Source: Erythrophleum ivorense
Lineage: Eukaryota; Streptophyta; Magnoliopsida; Fabales; Fabaceae
Length of the DNA stretch: 64,000 nt
Direction of reading: 5' to 3'
NCBI GenBank assembly: GCA_026724425.1
Contig: JAIUCV010000001.1
Location: 13,994,556 to 14,058,555 of the forward strand
Shown here: positions 11,070 to 21,402 of the stretch, in pieces
Layout: every line of letters starts with the position of its first letter
Numbering within the stretch: position 1 is the first letter of the stretch
Made by a program: the position numbers and the translations under genes
The notes under the pieces: generated by a model
The model's database searches: none
What the model was told of the DNA's origin: nothing
What the model saw: only the letters and a program-made list of their open reading frames with translations

Positions 11070-13422
11070 AGAGACCTTTCCTTTTTTTTTTTTCTATTCC
11101 TATCACTTTCTAATGTTCCCATTCCTATTCCCTTCCCATTCTCATTTTCACTGGAGTAAGTTGTAGTTGCAGTTATAACAAAATTATAGGTGAACTAAGT
11201 TTTAGTTGTTGCGTTAAATCATAGCTAAGACATGATTTAGTTATGGTTTTAGAATTGTGGCTAAACCCTTGGTTTAACCACAATTCTAAAATTGTAGTTA
11301 AATTATAAAATAACTACGGTTTCCAAAAAACCATAACTAAATTTATTTCTATGAACAAATCTATTACAGTTTTGGATACAATGGCTAAGTCTATTAATTA
11401 CTATTAAAGTAGCAACTAAGACAAAAAATAACCTCAACTAGGATTTCTTTTTATAGTGAAAAATTACTCCATTAATGGCTTTACGAAAAATTACACATGA
11501 TCTATAGTTTGATCTTAAACAAAACCTAAATGTGTTTTTGATTGACTATATATGTTTGTCAAATTACTACTTAACCAATTTCCTTATTAGTTGAGGACGA
11601 ATTGGGTGAGTTGGTAGAAGATCATTGTTCTTCATTGTTAAATGCAACTTTTGATATTGTTAATGTCAATATTTTGCATTTTGATCCTAGGATTTATGAT
11701 TCTTTTGGGAAGTGCATGGGTGGTAGCTTTATTGTGCATTACTTAGATTATATTAAGGTCCCACGTGAGGTGCCATTAAGCGGTGATATTGATAATTTGT
11801 AGTTCCCTTATTCACTTCCAATGATCTTGTTTCAAATGAGGCTTTAGATTTGGATTTATAATAGATTGAACTTTAAGGCATTTAATCTTAGTGGAGATGT
11901 TAGGCTTGAAATGCATTTAACATGTTTGTAGAATTGCTTTTCTTGGCCATGTGAATTAATCATTAGAATTTTAGAGTTTTGCTATGAGGAGTTAGATAGC
12001 CATCATTTTTTTGGCTAGAGATACATATAAGCAATCATTCCATGCAATAAGGGTGTATGTGAGTTAGACCAAGTTGGGTTTTGGCTTAGTTTGGTACTTG
12101 GCTCAATTTTAAACAGTTTTTAAAATTGAAGCCTATTGTTTGGGGCTAACTTAGCTTGGCTTGGTTTAGTACTAGACAGTGTTGGTATTCGGTAGCCTAA
12201 TTTTTTACAACCTTCTTTTTTTTTTTGGAAACTTATTGTTAAAATTATTAAATGACCAAAAAAAAGTTTTTATTTAAGTTCCTATAAAATTATATTTTAC
12301 CTCTAAAAAAATTAAAATTTTTATATAAGTCTTTATAAAAATTAATTTTTAATTTTTAATTTTTAATTTTAATTTTGAATTAGGTTAGGTCGATATGGCC
12401 TTTAGGGCTAGCCTAATGTTATGGTTTGATATAGTCTTTTTTCTTATTTATAATTATTTTGGCAATCAATCAACGTGACTTGATTTGGCCTATAGAAATC
12501 AACACATTGGGCATCTGAGGTCAATGTACATCCATACCATACAGCCATGGATATTGGTTTAGATACTTGTTGTGAATCTCTTGGCTACTCCAATACTCAA
12601 GTCAATGTTGTTCCAAGGTCTTTCTATGTAAATTGTGAGTATAAGAAACATCATTGCACTACTTGCAGGAAATTGGTCCTGCTAATGAATCTTTAATAGT
12701 AGAGATATTCCCTTGCACTATTACAAATTATGGCCATTGCTACCATTCAGTTTGTGTTACAAAGTTGCGGACCATGGATTTTAACATTGAACAAAAGAAA
12801 ATAAGCAAGAGAGTTGTTATTGGGAAAAAATTGTTTGTCCTCTTCATATATGCTCTTTGTGTGGAAAAGAATTAATTGCTGGTCTTGAACCTTCTGTTGC
12901 AAAGAATATGAAAGCAAAAACAGAGCATTCATTAAAGGGAGACAAGTTTGAGGAAGAACAGAATCATTTTCTTCATTTTAATGGTTCTTTTCTCTATTAT
13001 GAGAATAATTACCATTCACTTCAAACTCTAATCGGTAATTCTATAATCCTAGCTCCAGTTATAGTAATCCTATTTGGCAGCAACATCATGTTTTCCCTAA
13101 AGGTAAACTTCTTAATTTTTCTTTATCATATGGGTGTCTTTTTGGGTTTCTTCATGAAACGTTGCATTCTTATCAACAGTCTAGATATATTCTTCAAGGC
13201 CCAACCGTCCACCATTTGTTAATTTGGATTTTTGTAAATTGGATATGTATAAGCTAGGCATAATCTCAAAGAGTAGTAAGGATCCATGTTCAGCCAAGCA
13301 GTTAAACCATCAAGTAATCATAACATCAGTAAGGGACCACAAGCAGCTATCAAGATATGGATATGTCGATTGTGATATTATGTATGGATCTAAAAGAAAA
13401 ACATGATTGGAAACCATGGAAT
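11070..13422. other. Decayed DNA without a recognised gene
   Basis: I see no conserved domain here. A short open stretch at 11602-11802 and others at 12654-13222 cannot be assigned to a family. The sequence is AT rich. It holds a strong hairpin at 11247-11291 and ends with TSD GGAAT at 13418-13422. Confidence 0.5.
11247..11291. repeat. Hairpin, 20-bp arms
   Basis: TTTTAGAATTGTGGCTAAAC is followed by a short loop and its near-perfect reverse complement (one mismatch). The surrounding 11170-11460 is full of related ATAACTA/TAGTTAT words and ends in GGATTTCTTTTTATAGTG, which looks like one end of a CACTA-type element. I could not find a matching other end with a TSD, so this may be a MITE remnant. 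Confidence 0.5.
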
Positions 13423-13697
13423 TGTTGGAGATATGATTCAAAATTGTTATAATTAATCTTTTTAGTTAGTTAGTTAGCTAAAAATTTAAAACTTTATCTA
13501 ATTTTAAATTAAATTAAGTAGTAGTTAGTTTCCATGATTTTTTACTTTTAGTTATTGTTTATTTCTACATTTTTGTTATTTGTAAGCCTATAAATAGGGA
13601 GCCTCAATTGTGGAATAAAATGAAGTAGTAAAATATTAATTTATCTACATATTTTTCTAATTTCATTTAAATAGCCTACTACTTTAAATTTTCAACA
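13423..13697 (+). repeat. 5' LTR of gag-only element
   Basis: Starts TGTTGGAGATATG and ends TTTTCAACA. It aligns along its whole length with 14772-15046. Confidence 0.9.
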
Positions 13698-13748
13698 TGG
13701 TATTAGAGTTCTCATAAATCTTAAAGGACCTGTGAGTGACTGACTCTC

Positions 13749-14645
13749 ATGGCTTCCAGTAATACATCGGCTCTCTCACCTCCAATTTTTAACAGAAAAA
13801 ATTATCAAGTATGGGCTGTCAAGATGAAAGCTTACCTAAGAGGTCTTGACTTATGGCAATAGGTTCAAGACGAAAGAGAAATAACTCCTTTGGGAAGCAA
13901 TCCAACTTTTAATCAAATCAGGGCTCATAAAGAAGAAGAAACAAAAGCTCTAAGAGCTTTATCTTTAATTCATTCTGCTGTCTCAGAATCAGTTTTCACA
14001 AGAATTATGACTTGTGAAATAGCAAAGGAAGCTTGGAATATGCTAAAGGAAGTATATCAAGGCAATGATAGAATAAGAAGGATGCAAGTCTTCAATCTTA
14101 AAAGAGATTTTGAGATTTTGAGCATGAAAGAAAAGGAGACGATATAAAAGTATTCTAACAAGCTGATGACAGTGGTAAACAAAATTCGACTAATGGGAGA
14201 AGAGCTACCTGATAGTAGGGTCGTTGAGAAGATGTTTATAAGTTTGCCTAAAAGATTTGAGGCAAAAATTTCATCTCTTGAAGATTCAAGAGATATTAGT
14301 GAAATAACCTTGCCATAATTAATTAATGTTTTGCAAGCTCAAGAGCAAAGAAGAGTTATGAGAAAAGAAAGAACACAAGAGATAGTTGAAGGAGCCTATC
14401 TAGCCAAAATTTCAAAGGAAAAAGGAAAAATTTCTTAATGCAATCATTGCAAGAAGTATGGTCATGAAGAGAAAGATTGTTGGCATAAAGGAAAGCCTCA
14501 ATGTTTCAAGTGCAAGAGATTTGGGCATCTACAAAAGAATTGAAAATTTAATAAGGAAGAACAATCAAATATAGTGAAGGTGGTTGAAGAGGAGACTCTT
14601 TTTCAAAAGTTAGTGAGAAGTGCTCGAACAATTGAAGGTTGGTGA
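13749..14645 (+). pseudogene. Copia-type gag with five in-frame stops
   Basis: Translation from the ATG at 13749 stays in one frame for 299 codons to 14645. It starts with PPIFNRKNYQVWAVKMKAYL, typical of the UBN2-type gag of plant copia elements, followed by EAWNMLKEVYQG and VEKMFISLPKRFEAKISSLE. Two zinc knuckles follow: CNHCKKYGHEEKDC (complete, about 14437) and CFKCKRFGHLQKN (last Cys missing, about 14500). Stops sit near 13860 (TAG), 14145, 14316 and 14436 (TAA) and 14544 (TGA). There is no frameshift. After the knuckles the coding ends with EEETLF, where a copia polyprotein would normally continue into protease. Confidence 0.85.
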
Positions 14646-14771
14646 GAAAGTGCATCAACAAGATGATGAGAAGTGTATCACAAAGTGAAGAGAAATGCTT
14701 CACAAATTTAAAGATATGGAGAGAAGTGCTCCATAAAATTTGAAATTTTGCAATTTTGAATCAAGGGGGAA

Positions 14772-15046
14772 TGTTGGAGATATGATTTAAAATTGTTATA
14801 ATTAATCTTTTTAGTTAGTTACTTCGCTAAAAATTTAAAACTTTATCTAATTTTAAATTAAATTAAGTAGTAGTTAGTTTCTATGATTTTCTACTTTTAG
14901 TTATCATTTATTTCTACATTTTTGTTATTTGTAAGCCTATAAATAGGCAACCTCAATTGTGGAATAAAGTGAAGTAGTAGAATATTAATTTCTCTATATA
15001 TTTTTTTAATTTCATTTAAATAGCTTACTACTTTAAATTTCCAACA
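14772..15046 (+). repeat. 3' LTR of gag-only element
   Basis: Starts TGTTGGAGATATG after the polypurine tract and ends TTTCCAACA, followed by TSD GGAAT. Confidence 0.9.
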
Positions 15047-15051
15047 GGAAT

Positions 15052-17353
15052 ACACTTAATTGTTGCTACTGGTTTACTAAAAGTTGATGATATCTTTGCT
15101 ACACTTTTGGCTACAAACTGGACTTGCAAAGGAGGTGTAGTATTAACCCCAACCTTCTACCTTAAGGACGAGGTAGATTTCAATCCCATAGACTTTTCCA
15201 AACAATCATGGATTGTTGATCCATTAGGGCACTTAGACACCTCAAGGTATTTTAAGTCAGAAAATTGTTTCCATAATTGCTCTGCCATGGTCTCAGTTTT
15301 GCAATTGGTTCAAAAAGGTTTATAAGTAAGAGTTAAGTTGATCAAGACTATTATCCTAGTTTTTGATCCGGGTGGTGGCATCACGTCAGTTGTATTTGGT
15401 TCTCTCAAAAAGGGAATTGCAACTTATGCACATGCAAGAATCACAATGGACCTCTACCTTACGAACAAGGTAGTTTTCAAGGGGTGGGCAATTGGTAGGC
15501 ATCTTAAGCCCATGCATTCAACCCATGGCCCAAATTGGTGTTAATAAATTTTAGTAGTAGCAGAGTGAAGAAAGCAACCGGCTAGCTAATGGATTTTTAG
15601 ACAAGATAAGAATAGAATGTTGAGTCATTGTGAATGAGGGTATCGTGGCAGCATTTTAGTATATCTGTTATTAGGCTTTTGTCGTTTTGTACATTTTATT
15701 TTGCTATTCAGACATATATGTTGTTGAGGAGGAAGAAGATGAATTTCAGTGACAAAAGTTAGAGTAGCTTAACCTTTGCTTAAGAAGGAAGTTTTCTAGC
15801 TATTTTCGTTGTTGAGTCTTCTTATTTTGCTTAAGTGATCCTTCTGCATTTCGATTTTCTGGTAAAATTCACTGGTTCTTCCATTTTTCTTCTTACTTTC
15901 TGTGTTCCAGCTAATTTGAACTAATAGTCGGAAAGAAAACCCAAAAGGAAAAGAGATAAGGAAAAAAACAAACGCAATCACAAAAAAGAAACTCATACAT
16001 ATGAACTTGACCCAAAGATGGAGTGGAAAGGTAAACCACGTGGATTTTGGATCCATCCATTCGCGAGTTGATCTTAATCTTAATCTCAGAATATCTTAGT
16101 TTTAAAGTAGGTAATGTAATTAAACAAAGATTCGGTGATAAAATGACAAAAAGAGAACGTCTATGAGTTAAATGTCTGTTATCTGACATCTTCTTTGGAG
16201 TAGGTAGCCTAGCTTTCATTTATCCAATTTTTTATCTATGGCAGTCCCAATTAGCTACATAAATTCATGTCTATCTGTCCTGTGCTTTTGCTTTTAATAC
16301 CAGAGACTTTGTTTTCTAACACCCACCTGTGCTTCATTCAGAAGGTGACCTTACCCCCTGCCCTTCAACCAGAAGGAAGTTGGAGCATTAACAGAAACAT
16401 AAATCTCTTTTTTTTATCTTTTTTTTTCTTTCCAATTGTGATTCTGGTTTTGCCAACAGAATTCAAATTGATAACACTGGGTAGTTACAAGTTAAAACCT
16501 TGGCAAAATACTGTTTTTGTCCCAACCTGTTTAGGAGGTAAATTTATCCTTGGGAAAGCAAAAAAAATTTATTAAGTATTTTATTATCAAACTCTTTAAA
16601 TAAAAATATAACAGGTAAATATTTTTTAATAAAAAATATGGATATCTCATGTATTTTGAGTCATTTGTAAATAACCATCCTCCTATTCTCTTTAAAAAGT
16701 TAACAGAAATTTGAAAAAAAAAGGTGAGCAAAGTTGAAATAGTACTTGTCTTGATTTAAATTGTCACCATTCGACTTTAAAAACATGAACGAAAATTTGA
16801 GGAAGAAAAGTGTTTCGGTTCGAAATCATGAACAGAATAATTATGGTTTCCAAAACAAAATCAAATCATGATTATTTTTCCGGGTGGAAATCGTGGGTTT
16901 TAGATTTGAAGATTCGCAAATAGGAATTTGAGGGAGATTGGGGAAGGGTCAAGTGTGTGTCTTTTATTCAGATTCTAAAGTATAACATGACTGCTTGCAA
17001 ATAAGTGCAAGTACAAAGATCCAACATACTTAGATTCGATTTGTTTTCTTTTTTCTACTCCCAATTTCTAAGATCTTATACGATACTTATAACTCCAAAA
17101 AAAAGAAAAAAAAAACTTACTCTAGCTAGCTTATGCCATATCGCACTATCAATCAATTTGGTGCAGGACACGGTGAAGGTGTCTTGCCGCATGCTAGCTT
17201 ATATGGTCAAAGGGCACTATTGACAAATGCTCTGGTATGAAACATAAATCATTTAAAAGTGTGGTAGCCCAGCCCACAAGAAATAAAGCACTGAAGTGCA
17301 TTTAAAGCACATATAGCTAGTCACGGTCTTAGAGAAGGAGAAGAAAGTTGAAG
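15052..17353. other. Intergenic DNA and upstream region of the elicitor peptide gene
   Basis: No gene is recognised. A short stretch at 15107-15544 keeps small open frames (for example TNWTCKGGVVLTPTFYLKDE) and may be the tail of a decayed retroelement, but I cannot assign it. 15796-16219 and 16267-16575 show only chance frames. The last 700 bp form the presumed promoter of the gene starting at 17354. Confidence 0.45.
17205..17224. promoter_or_regulatory. Possible W-box pair upstream of the elicitor peptide precursor gene
   Basis: GGTCAA at 17205-17210 is a W-box (TTGACC) on the minus strand. A second TTGAC core lies at 17220-17224 on the plus strand. They are about 130-150 bp upstream of the start codon. 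WRKY factors bind such sites and elicitor peptide precursor genes are commonly wound or pathogen induced, so the placement is reasonable. Motifs this short also occur by chance. Confidence 0.35.
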
Positions 17354-17559
17354 ATGAATATGGGGAGGTCATCAGCTACAACAGAAGAAGAGGTGGAGGT
17401 TACTGAAAAGAAAGGCGTTCGGATTCTCTCCAATAGATGTGCCAACATGATGGTCATTTTGCTCAAATCCTGATCGTTTGCTTCATTCGTCGACTCCTAG
17501 CATGCCACATAGCTTCTTCTCATAATAACACAAACGTTGCGTTTAAGATGTGTAGTAGC

Positions 17560-18769
17560 TGACCACAAAAAATTAAATGTGTTTCCGCAAGTGCACGGGT
17601 CGGATCAAGTAGTTCAGTGATAAGTATGAGTATCGTTCCCACGAGGAATGACTTAAATATAATTAGGCAATGCACAACCCACTTTCATCCACGTTAAGCT
17701 ACCAATTAAACAATTCATGATTTAAAACTAATTTTCAACCAAAAACAATTTAAAGAAAACTTGGTTGGCAAAGAAAATTTAGACAAAAATCTAAGGCTTT
17801 GACGTTACCTAGAGTCACTATTCCCTTGATGCTTACTAGAACTTAATTACTTATTCAATTGCAATTAATTTTCACCTTGTGGGTTAAGAGATTCATAAGC
17901 TATAATCGTCCGTCGATGTAATTATAGCCCTACTCTTCCCTAAACTCTAAGTGTCCTTAGAATTAGATTAAAGTGCATTAAATACCACAACCCTCTACAA
18001 ACCAATTAAGGCAATTAGGTATATTTCTATCCCAATTACAAATTAGAATAATTTAAACTTAATCTATCTAACTCTTAGGTCCAATTAGAATTCCTTTTTC
18101 AAGGTAAATTCCAATTACCCAAATCAAATCCAAGAGGTGGCCAATCCCTAAGAAAGCATTAAGCAAAAGAAAGATACACAAGGCTCCAATCATTACAATC
18201 AACAAGAAAAATAGAGATTTAGTTCACATCAAGTTTATAGTGCTCTAGGTAAAGAGAAGTTTAGCTACACATAGCTAAATCTACAGTGAAACCCAGTCAA
18301 AATACATGGAGAAGATGAAGAGAAGCAGAAAAAGCAAGCAAAGGAATGAGAGAAATGCAGAAAGTTGAGCTCCCCCTTGATTCTTCCTCTTCCTTCACTC
18401 CTCCAAGCTTGAAGAACCTCCAAAGACCACCCAAAAATGCCCCAAAACCTAGCTTCAATTCGTGTTTTGTATCCTCATTAATCAAAACGCAGAGTTTTGA
18501 CGCCGAATTTAGTGGCCGCATCTTCAAATAAAGCGACCGCTTCTTTGCCTGGAGCATATCATTGAATAAAATTCTGAAACAAGAAATATTTTCTATTAAG
18601 GCAACATCTACTCAATCATAATTATTCACAATTAACTTCATTTCTCTCTTTCACTTTTGATTTGAAAAATTACTTATAAATAATGAATAAATCCAACTAA
18701 AACTCTAATGGATGACTCCCAAATTAAATCCAATTAACTATAAGTAATACAAAATATTGGGAGTCATCA
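17560..18769 (-). mobile_element. Solo LTR (Athila-like) nested in the Mutator-like element
   Basis: 1210 bp, starting TGACCACAAAA and ending GGGAGTCATCA on the plus strand, flanked by perfect 5-bp TSD GTAGC (17555-17559 and 18770-18774). On the minus strand it starts TGATGACTCCC and ends in CGACCCGTGCACTTGCGG, like the Athila-type LTRs at 9705-11069 and 48985. It splits the left inverted repeat of the host transposon, whose sequence continues on both sides. A short frame at 18297-18557 belongs to this LTR and is not a gene. Confidence 0.9.
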
Positions 18770-19968
18770 GTAGCCCACCCTCATGCACCGGCAGAAGCAA
18801 GTTTTGAAGCAACCAAGTGTAATTTCCTAGTACCATTAACACTACGTATATAGGGAAATTTCGAAGCCAAACCTAGGGCAGGAGGAGACCTGCCATTACC
18901 GATTTCCTTCTTTGAGTTCTCGTTGCCTTTTTCCCATGGAGTTTCATAGAGGAGATAGTGAATGGTGAATGACAAAAGAAAATGAAGCCCCATGGCACTA
19001 CTATGCTATGGCATTATTTTAAATAAGTTTTTTTTTGCGTATTAATTATAAGGGCCAACTGAAATATTTGAAGTTGAGAAATTTAATGAACCTATCAGAA
19101 AACGCATCAGAGACTTGATTTTTGGCCTAAAAATTACTAAATTGGTTATTGAATTTTCATTAATGAAGCCCCTTAGTACTCTTTTTTTTTTTCTCTTGCT
19201 TTTTTCTCACAAAAAATATATAAGCATGTTTTTCTAAATTCTTTCTTTCGTTGTTTTTGTGGTATATATAAGCAAATTGCTCTATGTTCATTAGCATAAA
19301 GCTTGACTTTTGTGAACTGTTCATCTATGTGAGGGGAAACAAGTTTTCTTAAGAGGACAAAATGACAAAAAAGTCATGAAGGACGATAATGGGGCCATGG
19401 TTGCCAAAATGAGAGATAAGGTAACTTTCAAATATTGGTTAGAGAAAGTGGTCACTAAAAGAAACATGGATTCTCCAGATAGTAGAAGCTCTCGTGAGTT
19501 AGCAACCTTATCAGCAATTATGGAATCTCCAATTTTATGGAACCAGTGAGAATTCTATCTCCAAGAAATTGAAATTTATTTCCGGGATTGGTTGTCTTCT
19601 AACCTGGATGAAGAAAGCTCTGGGCAATAAGACAATGACGTCTCTATTTTTCATAAATCACTGGGAATTCTATCTCCAACTCCAACAGCTTGGCTGCATT
19701 TTTTTTTATTCAATTTTATTTTTCGTAAATCAGTTTTTGTTTATCTCTGTTTATTAGAGTTGAAGGTTGTAATCATAATTTCTTCATCAATTTCTTCACC
19801 CTTTACTAGCCTTCTTTGTTCTGTTAAGAGCATGGAATGAGAGGGACATAATGAATCAGCCTGGTCTTCACTGTTTACTAAGGTTTCAATTTTGTATTTC
19901 TTTTTAATGCAAAAGTAAATAAACCAATACAATCGCGTTGAGCTCTGTATACAAGGCACGGGTATAAT

Positions 19969-20136
19969 CATGGTTTTAAATTGCGGTTGCAGTTGCGGTT
20001 ACGTTGCGGTTGCGGATGTCGCGGATAGTATAAAAAGGATTGCGAGCGTTGCAATCAAAAAATGCGGATGTGGCCGGCACCGCAACAGCAATATTGCGGC
20101 CGCATCACATGATGCGGACCGCAATTTAAAACCATG
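19969..20136. mobile_element. hAT-type MITE, copy 1
   Basis: 168 bp with terminal inverted repeats CATGGTTTTAAATTGCGGT and an 8-bp TSD GGTATAAT (19961-19968 and 20137-20144). The inside is made of TTGCGG-type repeats on the left and their complement on the right. No coding. It sits inside the Mutator-like element. Confidence 0.88.
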
Positions 20137-20329
20137 GGTATAATATCTGGAACTATTTTGCTTTCTGATAATAATGCCATAGCAGAGTAGTGCCGCATAA
20201 TTCTCTCTGCCTTTTTCCTATGTAGCTTCATAGAGGAGATGGTGAATGGTGAATGACAAAAAAAAAAAAATGAAGCTCCGCGATCTGCCATGGCAAAGTA
20301 GAGCCATGGAGCTTCAATTTCTTTTGTAG
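20137..20329. other. Right inner part of the Mutator-like element
   Basis: The segment about 20205-20275 (GCCTTTTTCC...GAATGACAAAA) is in direct orientation relative to about 18919-18985, although the sequences on both sides of it are inverted between the arms. This points to a small internal inversion within one arm of the element. Confidence 0.55.
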
Positions 20330-21402
20330 TATTTATGGCACTGGAAAATTACACTTGGTTGCTTCAAAACTTGCTTCTGGCTTTGCGTGAGGGAGGGCTG
20401 CCACGCATATCAAACGCAGCGTTTGTGTTATTATAGAAGAAGCTACATGGCACGCTAGGAGTCGACGGATGAAGCAAACGGTCAGGATTGGAGCAAAATA
20501 ACCATCATATTGGCACGTCTACCGGAGAGAATCCGAACGCGAAAGAAAGCTATTTTCTATGTTTACCATCCATGCTATTTCCTTGAACAATTTTTCAGGG
20601 CTCTCTTCAGGTGTCTTGGTTTTACTGAGATAAGAGCCAACGAGGATTCAAAAAGGCTCAATGCTCTTTCAGATGTTGCAGAAAACTCTGGAAGCAGCAA
20701 CACAGTAAGTTACCAAGACGACAACGTTCCTTCTACAACTGTAGAAGAAGCTGTAGATCCACCTTCCACCACGCCAAACCAGGTGTGTGTATGTATAGTC
20801 CAATGTCTACTTAAAGAATCTCTCTCTGTCTTTCTCTTTCTACAAATCCCAAACTCCGTTAACCAGCAGTTTCATACACAGATATTTATTTATCTCACAT
20901 TTTTTGGGTATATTAGAACTTAAATTTGATGGGATATACAGGATAGCAAAATATAGCATGTTGTGAAATTTTTATATTTGGTGTGAAATTAAAAAAATAG
21001 AAAAGATGAAATTAGTATTTTATAAAAATTAATGAAAATAAAATTTTGTCGACGTGAAATTTTTGCATAATTTTTTGGTGGTATATAGATAACACTACAA
21101 TGTAATGTCATTTTATGTCTCAGTTTTTTAGATGGGTATCTAAATGCTGAAGAATGAAAATTTATTAGGGTAATTTCCGATTCTTATAGATGAGAAAGTA
21201 TTTATAAATGACTCGAAATTGACAGGATAAATTTACATTTTTTTTCCGAAAATTGACATAAAAGTAATTTGTATGCCATTTCTAATCAGTAATTAATGGC
21301 TACGTATATGTTTTTTTGCAGCAAATTATTACAAGTGCATTAACCAGTCGTCGTCCTCAAAGGTCAGGACTTAGTACAGGGTCAGGTCCTCAGACTAATT
21401 AG

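Larger units (their letters stand above)
13423..15046 (+). mobile_element. Gag-only LTR retrotransposon (copia-type, TR-GAG-like)
   Basis: Two 275-bp LTRs (TGTTGGAG...CAACA) flank an internal region of about 1.07 kb, and a perfect 5-bp TSD GGAAT borders the whole (13418-13422 and 15047-15051). A primer-binding site TGGTATTAGAG starts right after the left LTR at 13698, close to the initiator-Met type TGGTATCAGAG. A polypurine tract AAGGGGGAA precedes the right LTR at about 14762-14771. The only coding is a copia-type gag; protease, integrase and RT are absent. Such short gag-bearing elements depend on a partner for pol. The two LTRs look very similar, which suggests a fairly recent insertion. 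Confidence 0.9.
17415..20540. mobile_element. Mutator-like element with long terminal inverted repeats, inside PROPEP exon 1
   Basis: The ends are near-perfect inverted repeats starting GCGTTCGGATTCTCTCC. The left arm runs from 17415 and continues past the solo LTR to about 18846, giving about 220 bp of element sequence. The right arm is about 20330-20540. Weaker inverted similarity continues to about 19014 and 20180. The flanks AAAAGAAAG (17406-17414) and GAAAGAAAG (20541-20549) form a 9-bp TSD with one mismatch, as expected for Mutator-like elements. No transposase is visible. The inside has one small open frame (19376-19549, 57 codons) of unknown origin. Removing the later insertions leaves about 1.7 kb. 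It is a non-autonomous element, possibly one that captured host sequence. Confidence 0.82.
17354..21402 (+). pseudogene. PROPEP: Plant elicitor peptide precursor (PROPEP), split by a transposon
   Basis: Exon 1 lies at 17354-17414 and 20550-20782, intron 1 at 20783-21321 (GT...TTTTTTTGCAG), and exon 2 at 21322-21402. Without the insertion the frame is continuous and gives 124 residues, a usual length for this family. The N-terminal part is acidic (TTEEEVEVTEKK). It is followed by the conserved amphipathic block PCYFLEQFFRALFRCLGF (about residues 28-45) and an acidic, Ser-rich middle. The C-terminus RRPQRSGLSTGSGPQTN ends in the SxGxGxxxN-type signature of Pep peptides, about 23 residues that are released and sensed by PEPR receptor kinases to trigger immune signalling. 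A Mutator-like element interrupts the gene after codon 20, with one near-perfect 9-bp TSD copy on each side. No ATG lies in frame downstream of the insertion, so the normal protein cannot be made unless the element excises or is spliced out. Family identification rests on the C-terminal signature and the helix block. Confidence 0.85.

Noticed and set aside
11140..11460. Possible complete CACTA-type MITE
   Set aside because: Only the right end looks like a CACTA terminus (TATAGTG). A matching left end with a 3-bp TSD was not found.
15107..15544. Possible gene with frames TNWTCKGG and FDPGGGITSV
   Set aside because: Two short frames separated by stops, with no domain and no splice pattern that I could defend. 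More likely the remains of an old element.
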